Below the pieces are notes generated by a model, which did no database searches, was not told where the DNA came from, and was given only the letters and a program-made list of their open reading frames with translations. Positions 49,301-61,300 of a stretch of DNA of 64,000 bases are shown one piece after another. Both the position numbers and the translations under genes were made by a program. The stretch is taken from positions 1,051,001 through 1,115,000 of the forward strand of contig JAIGNY010002788.1 in assembly GCA_020152595.1 (NCBI GenBank), in the 5' to 3' direction. Numbering within the stretch: the stretch's first letter is position 1; each line of letters begins with the position of its first letter. Source of the stretch: Chiridota heheva (taxonomy: Eukaryota; Echinodermata; Holothuroidea; Apodida; Chiridotidae).

Positions 49301-52300
49301 TAAAATTTCAGAAATAGCTTATTCTATATTTGAACCTTGGGAGAGTAAGGCTTAATTCGAAGCAAACATCACACAACTTAATATGATATATATGGTTTGG
49401 TTTGTTGATATTTAACAATATATACAGCCACAGAACAATGCAAAACTAGTTATTTTAGTTAAAGAAAGCAATCAGTGGGCCGGACCACCCATATTTTCCT
49501 AGTACTAGAAATTATATGTTGTAAATCTTGTTTGCAATAAATAAACTTTAAAAGAATAAGGCTGCCTTTTTAATTTCCTAAACAAATGTCAAAGAGAGTG
49601 AACACAAAATAACATATAAATTTTGGGGTGGCCAAATACTGTGGGGAAAAGCAGCTATTACTGTACAGTAGATAAACCACAACCAGACCTTGCATTGAGT
49701 TGAAGATTATTATTTCTACATTCCATACTTCATACTCACTTTGATTTTCCAGAGCAACCATATAATCTCTACCACATTCACCCCGTGACCCTGAACCACT
49801 TACCAGACAATAACTGACAGCAATCTGATAAATCAATACCTCTTAAGCCAATAAACATTCCTTGGCAAAATAGCTAGGTCCTTAGCTACTAACAAATCGG
49901 TGTCAAAATAAACCTTAAATTCTCCATACTGAAGGTATTTCCATTGAGTTGGCACTAGAAATTAAAATTTAAGGGGAATTTATCAGTTTGACACTAATTC
50001 ATGTTATGCTTAAAACATTTTGTTTTTTAGAGCAATAACCAAATTCCCCCTTCAATCTTTATTTATTTAAAAGGGGGAATTCCAATAAAAGATGGGAATC
50101 CCTTTAACTAAAGCCAACCCTTTATTTAAAATAACAACATCCTCACAACATACATCCTTAAGATGCACAGACAGAACACACTTTGTGCAACATATATATT
50201 ACCATCTTTTTCAAATGACACTGCTCTTAGGTGGTAATATTTCTTTACCACAATATTGATATATAGAGGCACTAAGTAGCATGTTAATTTTCAGATTATG
50301 AAAAGATTGTCTGCTGCAATAACCTTATTTCAACCAAAATCTATTTTAAATAACATAGACATACTAAAGCTAATCTGGAATTTTGTTTTTGATAAGACAT
50401 GGAACCACCGATTACCTGACAACAATCAAATTTCTCACTTCCAAGAGCAGTTATATGTATGTAGGAAAAGTGAATTTTAAAATATCACTGTTCCACTGAA
50501 CAGTGTTCTTTTTGCAATCAATCATGTGGCCCCAATGATCAATAACAAGATTTATGCTAAAACAAATGCATGTTGTCAAACAAGACTATCATAAAAATAA
50601 TTTCTTGCAGTAAGAAAAAGCGTTTTCCACCTTGCTTTACAATTGTCAGCACAATCACTCATGAACACACATATACAAGTCTACTTGCAGGTGTACAAGT
50701 GTATGTACATTGGCAGATATTGTTCAGTTTTGAAATTGGTTTTTTAAGACATAGATTGTAATTTTGGCTTATTTTTGAATTTATGTAAATACTAATAACC
50801 GACATACATATTTGCACATATTAACTAATAAAGTAATTGTAAATTAGGCCCACTTCCTTATCTGCAAAAAGTAGGAGTAGTGTAATCTGATCCAGGACAA
50901 TATTATTTGGGAAAGTACTGTTCGTGGAACAAGTCACAACTTTGTCAATTTTAAACCCCTGCCTGATCGTACACTTATAATTCCAATTTTAAAGACTTGC
51001 TTGCACTTACCCAGCCATTTGGAGGAACACTACTGCTTTGTCCGTCAGCCCACACATAGTAATCGCTGTAATCATTGTCCTTGGATTTCATGCTCTCCTT
51101 GAACCACTGGTGCTTGTCACTTGAGTGGTTTGGCACAAACTCCAGAATGATCTTCATGTCTGTAAAAAGATGTAATGGGTGAATATACAGAGGACGGACG
51201 GATGGATGGAAGATAAAAATTAAGAGCTTTTGTGCCTTAAATCGAATAAGTAAGGTACACAAATCAGCCTGAAATAAATAATTGACTAGAAAAAGTAACT
51301 GCTGATCCTCAAACTAGAGCTGTCAGAAGGACAGTAATGCTCGACTTTTCAAAGCTAGTATAGAGAATGGGCTTATGAAGTATATACAGAAATAGGGTAG
51401 CAGGGGCATAGGATTTCGAATTATTTGAGCTTTAAAAGATGTACTTACATTTTCATTTGCACTACAAGCTTCAAAACATCTTGAGTTTTCCCAGATATTT
51501 TAAGACAAAAAAAGCCCAAGGTTACCTAACCCAGTGACTCAGAAAACATGTAAAACCCAAGTCTTTACAACACCTCTTTTAGTTCTATCAATTGAATAAC
51601 GAAGAAAGAAGAGGCCCTGACTTGCCAATGTTAATGAAAGAATGCCATTCAACCCCCTTTCCAACCTGTACCCGCCCCCAGCCCCTAGACATTCCCAGAC
51701 CTTTATCCTGGATTGTAATACAACTTCCAATTTAAGAAAATATGTGTGTCAAGCAGCATGAAAAATGTACAATAACATTAAAACAAAAATATGTGAAACA
51801 ATATTGCTTAACGTATGACAAACTAGACATTGGAAATGATACAAATCCCCTCACCGCTAATAATACATATTCCAGACTGTCCCACATTCCATCCCAACCT
51901 GTCCAAAAATGTCATACCACGTCTATACTCTATGCAATCACACCTGAAAACCAGATACTGTATGTCATTCCATCACTTCCATGACCCACGTGCCATCACA
52001 TCTAAAATCCAGATTACATTCCACCACATGCCATTCCACCCTGTCCCACATGTTGACCCACCCTGTTCCACATGCCAACCCTGTTCCACATGCCAACCCA
52101 CCCTGTTCCACATGCCAACCCACCCTGTTCCACATGCCAAACCCACCCTGTTATACATGCCAATTCACCCTGTCTAACATGCCAACACATCCTGACCAAC
52201 ATCTCACCGCACCCTGCCCTACATACAATTCCACCTTGTCCCACTTCAGCGACATGTACTTTATCATCATGTTATCTTCTACCCCACATTCTGCTTATTG

Positions 52301-55300
52301 TTTATGTTTCTCAAACCTCTAATTTAACATTCCTTAGAAGAGAGGAAACTTTTATTTGCTTGTTTCTTCATGGCAAGACAAACATTTTAATTGCTATTCA
52401 TGTCAAACATGTCAATATCACAACAAAACTAGAAATGTGAAGTCAGTAGGTCATAAGCCATATATTTCTGATCTCGGGTCAAGCATATTGCAGCAAATGC
52501 ACACACACTATACCTCACCATTAAGTGTGAACAATGCTCTTCACATATACTGTATGATCATTTGTTTAAGCAAAATCATCATACCCACTTTAATTCAAGA
52601 GATACCACATATACAAATATTTTCATTACTATGCAAATAGGCTTATTATTATGCACACACAATCCCCCAACCATGCTCAACTGAACAGTACCAATACCCT
52701 CCACCACTGAACTAAATAGCAAGTTATTATCTCAGGTTAAATATTTTGTACGCAAGCCTATTATGCAAATAACCTACTTAATGTATATATTACACCTCAC
52801 CATTGAGTGTAGACAATGTTCTTCACATATATGATCATTTGTGTAAAACAAAATCTCAAATCTCACTTTAATTTAAGAGATATCATAGATACAAATATTT
52901 CCATTGCTATGCAAGGAAGCTAAGTAGTATGCACACACAACCCCAATTTATGCTCATTTGAACAGTACCATGTCCTCTACCCCTGTAACAAGTACCAAGT
53001 TATTATCTAAGGTAAAAATTTTCATGTGAAAGTCTATTGTTATGCAAATAACCTAATTAATATGCACATTACACCTCACCATTAAGTGTAGACAATGGTC
53101 TTTACATATATGATCATTTGTGTCAACAAAATCCCCACTCACACTTTGACCCTTACAATAATATTGCCGTTTTGAAACTACCTTTTTCTAAAAATAAAAT
53201 CGGGACCTTAACAAAATCCTATAGGGGTGCAAATAGTTTCATTGCAAATGTTGACATTGACGTTGAGACGACAGAAGAATGTGTATCCCGAATCTTGTTT
53301 GAAAGTGAAACTGAGGATTAGGAAATGTCAGAAGGCTTATTGCCAGTGATGAAGATCTTTTAGTACCTGGACCCAACCCAGAAGAGGCATAATGATTATC
53401 AGAACCAGGTGATATGATTTTTTTTAATTTCTAAAATCGCGAGTGCATTTCTTAAACTTCATGTTACTCGTTAGGCTTAACGTTAGGCTTAACTAACGTA
53501 AGTTCCGATCCATTCAAAATTAATCAAAAACAGTGCAATTCAGCTGGGATTATCTACTTGTAAGGATTATAAACAAGTAAATGGGTCATTAAAATCCGAC
53601 GTGATTAACATGAATTGTCTTTATTTTGGATGAAACTTTACAGATCAATCTTTAATTTGTAGTGCAACAGTGCCCATATACCTATTCGCGAATTCTCGAT
53701 TCCATGTTGTGCGGTTGTGGTGCAGTAGAGTAGGATTACAATTTTAAGGGGAAAGGGTCCCATGTTGTTGGAAAGAGACACATGTTGGGGCAAGAGACCC
53801 ATGGTGGAGGCCAAACAGTCTCAAGGTGAAAGACAAGCTGTCCCATGTAGGGGGAAATTATTTTCTTTGAAGCAATTTAAAAGCTGGAAGAAGGCCAATA
53901 TTTTGGGATGGCATTTCCCCTGGTCCCCCTCCAAATACAAATAAACCCAAACCCCCACCCCACCCCCCACCCCTGTATTTCCTTGGAGAAAGTTAAAATT
54001 GTATTTCTCTTAAGGATTTCCCCGTATTTGGACAATTTGTTGACATTTCATATGCGGTACCAACTGTCACTGAAGGATACTAAGTTTGGCAACGTCAACA
54101 TGATTACTGATGCTCTGAACCATTTTTAAGTATCTTTTCACCGAGAACTCCTATAGGAATCAACAAAAGTAAGTTTTTTTAAGACTCAGTATATCCCGAA
54201 TAAATATAAGTATTTTCAAAGCTTTCAGGGGTTGAAATTGGCTCATAAACTGTTCAAGTCTGTGCATAAATGAGGTAAAATATCTAATTTGCATATCATT
54301 TGCATTACATTTTTGTTGAAATATTGGTGTAAACAATTCCTTTTTATATTATATTAGTTTTGTGCATCATAGAAAGAAACAATGCATGTTTATAGGAAAG
54401 TATAGTGCCAAATCCTATCAGATAAATCATTGGCAAAATCAGGTCAATTTTTAGGTCAAAGGTCAAACAAATTAAAATTCGTATTAATTTTTTCTTTGCT
54501 CCAAAAAAATCAAGAGTACTATTAAATGAAAGGTCCTTCTTTCAACAATTCATAAAATCTATCAATAATATTTTTCTAATTAGCCACAAGAAAGCAGAAT
54601 ATCACAAGGATAGCAGTTTTAGGATAGCTAATAATTTGAATGACCTCATTTGCATATTTGACCAGATAATTATGCAAACCAACATAAAGTTCAAAGTCTT
54701 AGCTTCATATAACATTAAATTATTCTAGTAGAAAATGAAGATAAATTTGTGAAAAAGCCCCCTAACACTTGTAATCTCAAATGCTTTGGTAGAGTAAGGA
54801 TTAAGATATATCATAGATACAAATATTTTCATTGTTATGCAAATAAGCTAATTAGTATGCACACACAACCCCATTCATGCTTATTTGATCAGTACCCATG
54901 TCATCTACCCCTATGCCAGTCACATAAATGTACACCATTCATAACTTAAGTTATGAAAGCTTTAACCAAAACTTTACCAGAAGCCAATGGTAGTAGAATA
55001 GCTCTACTATTCTTTCAATAATTAAGCTAAAAAAGTGTTTTATTTAGCTTACTCAGCATATTCATGGGAAATTTCATTCATATTAAGCAACAAATGTAGT
55101 GAAAACGGTACTCTGGCTTTTCAGATCCCTTTTTCCATTTAAAGCATGTTTCCATCTTATCTGCTTAGTGCACAAAGTTTCACTTATACCCATAATTTCA
55201 GTGAACAAGTCTACCACACTGTACGTGTGTAAAGAGTTACTGCTATCTGTACAACTGATGTGTAGTGTATAAGCAATGAGCATTAATTGCTTTTTTACAT

Positions 55301-58300
55301 GTAAGCGTAGTATTATTTGGTAAAGCAAATTGCTATTATCAGGCAGACAGAACCAGTACTTCATTCCCCCATCCAACAGAGATTGTCATAGACATTCCAT
55401 TCATACCAGCATGTTCACACAACACGAGTCTCAGCATGAAGTCACTTGAACCAATTCAGATACCAATGCGCGTGATACCATCCTTTAAAACACATTGCTT
55501 AAGGTACTGCAATGCAGGCTGTATTCTTTAACATGAATAAAAATATCCTATGGAACTTCAGACTTCTGTATTAAAAAAGCGCAAGCTTTCGAGTCAGAAT
55601 TCATCATCTAACAATCTACAGAATATTGTGTGTCTTGACATTTCACACTTTTATTTACAACAATCTAACTAAAAATTATACCAAATTTAATTACCTCTTA
55701 TGAAGTTATTTGAAAGTTTTTTTTGTTTAATCATTAATATAGGGGGTATAATATACTCTCTCTTAGTCAAAGTACTGTACAAGCTCAACCAATCTGCTCA
55801 TGTACCTTATACTCTAAATAAGAGAAATGTATACACTTTTAATTAAAAAAAACAACATTAAATGGATCTCAAATTATGACATCACACACTTTTCAACACT
55901 CTGGTGAAATATTCAAAATGGAAGAGGACAAAAAGCAACCAAAATAATAGGAACCAAAATGAATGCCCCGAGGGCTGATGGGTTGTCGGTATTTGTGCCA
56001 AAATTAAGCAAAAGGTAACTGCAACATTCACTGGGGGAGGAGCCACTAGGACACTTATCTCTGCCTTCTAAGGTGCAGCCCAAAACCTTTTGCATCATAT
56101 CGCTAGATATTCCATTTTTGCACCAATTTTTTTCACTAATAATAAACCTCTATTATGACTATGAATTCAATGGATCTAGAATTATGACATCACACTGGTG
56201 AAATATTCAAAACAAGAATAAGATACGAAATTGGTTCCTCTATCATTAATGAATATGTATTTTCAGTTACATTTTCTTTCAAAGATGTTGCTACTGGAAT
56301 CCAGATTGCATACTGTAGTTAGCGTAGATCTTCCGTACTAATTTTTGATTGAAAGAAGTTATTTTCATAATTTTGGTGCAGTTGTAATTCTAGGCGAAAA
56401 CTTTCAACTCTAGGTGCACATTAAGTTTGGGCGATATTCACCTTCAGACAATATCGATATGCAAATTGCAAGATGTCACATTAAAATAATAAAACTATTT
56501 AGTACCAGGTAATATTGCTCCAGCACAAAAAATGGGAAGTACAAATTTTAAAGTAAATTTACAAAATTGAATGGGAAATATGTACACAAATCTTTAAATA
56601 AACACCTATTATTCTGAAAGGAATCGTTTTTTACATTGTCGCTTTCTCAAAAAATAAATCACAGAAACATTGAAATTCCGTACCTTTAACATACCATTTT
56701 TTCACTATTTTCGTGGAACTGGTATATGGCTTTTTTGTTAAAGGATTAGTTCAGTAGTCAAGAATGTCCATCTTATATGAAAGAGGACTTCAAAAGAAAC
56801 AAAATGGTGAAGAAAGCGTTGCAAAATCTTATTCCGTTAAGAAGATATTCAAGTTTAAAAGTTTGGTATCATTTCTGTAGAAACGACTGAAATTAGACTA
56901 GTTATGTCAGACTCGGATTCCTCAAAATCTTTACAATTTTCAAGAAGGTTTATATAATTTTTTCACTATTTAAATCATTTTTCCTTAAACTTTCTTCAGG
57001 TGGTATATCATAAATACCCTTCCTAGATTCAGTTATACTACTTTTTTGACATACAGTATGCCATGGTTTTTAAGCCACAAAATCACAGGACAAAATATGA
57101 TAGAGGCTCAGAATCTGAGGCTATGACATCACAACTAGTCTGATTTCAATCGTTTCTACACAAATGATTCAAAATTTTAAACTTGAATATCTCCTTAACG
57201 GATAAGATTTTTGAATGCTTTCTTCACCATTTTGTTTCTTTTAAGTCCTCTTTCATAAAGTATAAGATAAACATGAAAGTGTGATGTGTGAACGGACAAA
57301 TTAGTAGGAAATATCTGTCTTGAGGATGAAATCTTTTAGTTTTGAGGATAAAATCTACATTCAGGTGTCAATTAAGGGCTTTTCCACATAAATTTGGGGA
57401 TGCGGTATTCCTTTTGAGGAATTTACATGCGATGTTTAAGGTTTTAAAATTGTAGTTGGTCAACCATCACAAATCATAAAAATTAACTTATATCATTGCG
57501 CAATGTCCATAGCAGCCTTTACATAAAGAGTACAGTACTGTATGTCCGGAATTAAGAATTTCCTGCCTGTGGAACATAATTTTAGGTAATATTTATTCAA
57601 CTATCAATGACCTAACTAACTTTTAACATTATTTACTGCCTGCAACTTTCATGTATTACAAATTACAAATTTTTTGTGGCGGTTTAGGGAGGAAAGGTGC
57701 ATTTTAGGTTGTCATGTTAACTTCATAATTAGTTCATGTATAGTACAATATCGGTGAAAAACATCATATCGATATGACCCTTGAACTCAATATCGATGTG
57801 TCAATATCCAATAATATAGAAATATCGATATATCACTCAAGCTTAGTGCTCATCTTTCAATAAATAACTTTTCTTCATTCAAAAGTTTAGAAAAGTGAAA
57901 TTCTTGATAGCCAAAACACAGGAAAACTTCTTCAAATTGCGACTTCAGCCTTTTGTAAAATGTTTTTGTGTTATTTTCACTATTAAATAGATGATTGTTG
58001 GTGCACATTTTCTAGACATTGCCGCACATTTTGTAGATCTTCGCGCACATTTGCTAGACATAGGCGCACATTTTTTAGTCCAAAAATCATCTTTCGTGCA
58101 AACTATGCAATCTGGACTGGAATGATGTGCTTTTTTGTGACATTATGATTTTTGTCATTATGAACTGCTTTAATTATTTCCAAAATTTCAAATAAATTTT
58201 GAAGGGAGTGAAACAAGAATATAAAGCATCAGTGTTGGCACTAGGATTTTAAATTTGGGTTTAAGAGAGAAAGGGGGGATTCTTCCCTTATAATTTTTTT

Positions 58301-61300
58301 TTTGAGGTACTTTGGAAATCTCCATTTTTTTGCCTAAAGCCACCACAGAATTGCATCGTAACTTCTACAGCCATCGGGTAGTTAGCCATTGGAACTCCAA
58401 TTAGCAACACTGTCTTTACAGCACTGTATCTAGTATCATCCAAAGGTATCCTAAGGTTACATAGAATACCATCACCTACTGTAGGTACTATATATTTACT
58501 TAATTTCTTTGCAGGAGGAGGGGGGGGGGGGGGGTGTTTTTTCCAACACCTGGCTACTCACTTTTCTCCTGAATGCCTTTGATAAGATCATCAAAGTCTT
58601 CCAAGGTTCCAATCTTTTCATCCACATCCATGAAGTCTATAATCTCTTGTCCCATATCAGTGCTCTCATTATGCTGCTTGAAGATTGACGAAAGATATAG
58701 TGTAGTAACACCAAGGTCAGATGCCAGATAATCCAATTTTGATTTGATTCCTTTAGGTGAATGTGGGAGAAAACAAGATAAAGAGACTTTTCAGGATATC
58801 ATTATAAGATTCTTTACTGCTTTGGAAATGAAATTGCAATATTTACCAGAAAATATAGCCTAGCTGGATTGTTTGCAAAGCAGCCTAATCAAAAGGTTTG
58901 ATTTGGGATCAGGCCACGCCAACATTCTCCCCTGATCAGTTTGGAAAACATTAATGATTAAAGGGGAAGACAAAAGATTGTATTGACATTTTGATCAAGT
59001 ATTCTTCTCTAAAATATATAAAGAAATATATGAAATTTCATTTCGTTTCATACAGCATATGCAACAATGCATCCCCCACCCCCAAATGGGCCCCAAAACA
59101 CACAGCACAGTGATAGTGAGACACCATGTCAATACAATGCTATGAAATATTATGCAACATCACTGAAACAATAAACTTTTACTTCCGATGGCTACCAACT
59201 TCTTTCCTTGTAAACACAAAAAACTAAGTCCTCCATATTAGGGACAATCCCAAATCAAATGATATCACTGAGAAAAAAACTTTTAAAAAGTTATTTTCTT
59301 AAAGTTTTGGCTCCATGGTCTTTACAGTAAATTCCTGCATAGAACTGACTTTTGAATGCTTAGCCTGGTTATGCGTACGTGTGTGTACACAAGTTAGAGA
59401 AAGAGCTACACAGGCGAGAAATTTTTACTGCCGTTTTTCACGGTCATATAAACAGTGCAAGAATTGGATTGCACTTTTTGAGCATTACAATTCCAACGCG
59501 TATAACGCGGTATGCATACATTCGCAACATGAGCGTAAGATATGCCAAATATTGTGCATGCTAATTGCGCCGCATAGTACATTTTATTTGTTCATGCACG
59601 TAGGCTACACATGCGCTGGCATAGCCTACATCATACATGTAATTTGTTCAGAGTGTTTCACGACTTGAAATAAAAAAATTAAAACTAAGAAAAAATTATT
59701 GTCTTGTTTTTCTTTCCTTCGAATTTTGACCATATAGCACCATTGTTTCTCTTTAACTTTTACAACTGCAGCTGGAAACAAACTCATCTAATTTTGTCTA
59801 ACATTAGTTAGGCCTAACGTTAGGCTGGTTCATATTTTGTGCGAACTTTGTCGCTGGAACGTAGAAAAGAAATTGGAGAATTGTTTAGAGTGCAAAGCTG
59901 GACACGCAAAAAGAGAGGTAATTTGAAAGTTTCAGCCCGGAAAAGGTTTCGGAGCATCGTTACTCTGTGATACCAGCCTAGGCCTAGCCCTAGAATGAAA
60001 TGTCCAATAGCTGTGTAGGCTAGGACTTGAATAACTCCGTTAAGCCGTAAATCAGAAACGACAGCAATCAGTGAACAACAGCCAACAAGAAAGAAAAAAA
60101 AACAGATCTGTTGGTACGCATGCCACTGAATTTTTAAATAATATGTTATCAATTAAATTTCGATCATTTTTGGGCAACCCCTTGTCCAATTAGAACCTTT
60201 GGGCTGCTGAGAAAAACAAGTTTGAACGTTGAGAAAAAGGTGTCAAACTACCAGATGTCACAATGATTAACGTGATTGGCCGTCATGGTACAAAAATGCC
60301 TAACATAACAATAAATCACCAATCATATTTCAATGACGTACGCGTCGAAAACAATATGCAATATGAATATTCATCATACATAAAATACGATCATTTGCCG
60401 CGACCACCTCGTGTGTTGCTAGAACAAGTTTTATGGCAATAAAAATAAAAGTGCCGTACCATTTCCGACATGAAATACCATTCAAAAATTACAATTACCC
60501 ATAAAGTCCTAACTATTCTTATATAGAATTACTATTTATCTAACAAAATATACTGATTTTTCATCATTTAAATCAACAATTTTTGCAAATTTACAAGAGA
60601 AACTTTATTTTCCTGTGGCGGAATGCCAGTGTCACCCGTAGCCTAACACAGTAATATCCATTGTGGAAAGCTAGTATTACTGTCTGCTATACTGTTTGTA
60701 CAGTGAAGTTAAACCAAATTAAATTTGGCCGATCTGATTTTTCTTTGTGCTTTCTCTTCACGAATTGTGACTTTTACAGTTCCAAAATACAACCATTTGA
60801 TAGACAAATACTTACCTCTAACAAAAACTAACAATTTTGTTATTGAAATTTTGTTCCCATTTTTACTTTTTGATTCTTCTGGTTTTTGATGTAATTATAT
60901 CCTAACACAGTAAAGTTTTATAGAAAACCTAAGCTTCCTAATAAAAATTCTTGTTAATTTTTTTTCTTCAGATACAACATGTCTCTTTCACCCTCATATT
61001 TGTAACAAACTATCAAAAATATTTTTTTTGATGTTTTCACATATTTGTTTATGCTTTTTCTTAAAACGCAAAGCTAATGACTGAAAACCAACATATTTTA
61101 AATTTATTTTTCATTTTACCTTTTAGTCAAATTATTTCTTTTTCTTTTTAATTGCACTGAAATTCTTCACTCTGATATTTTTCATTATTATTTCATTTTT
61201 GTTTTATTTTCCATGTCAAGGAAAGTCATCGGTGCCATGACCGTTTTTCCCCATCACCCCATGATCAAATGAATCATAACTGACGGATGCTCCTTTCACA

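Noticed and set aside
55913-56098. 61-residue - strand frame ending in a hydrophobic stretch, like a GPI-anchor tail
   Set aside because: No acceptor in a suitable phase and no similarity to an SLC3A exon. Skipping it keeps the gene's frame.
59315-59668. 117-residue + strand frame with several Cys and a hydrophobic end
   Set aside because: No signal peptide, domain or splice context. It lies in an intron, and chance is the simplest reading.
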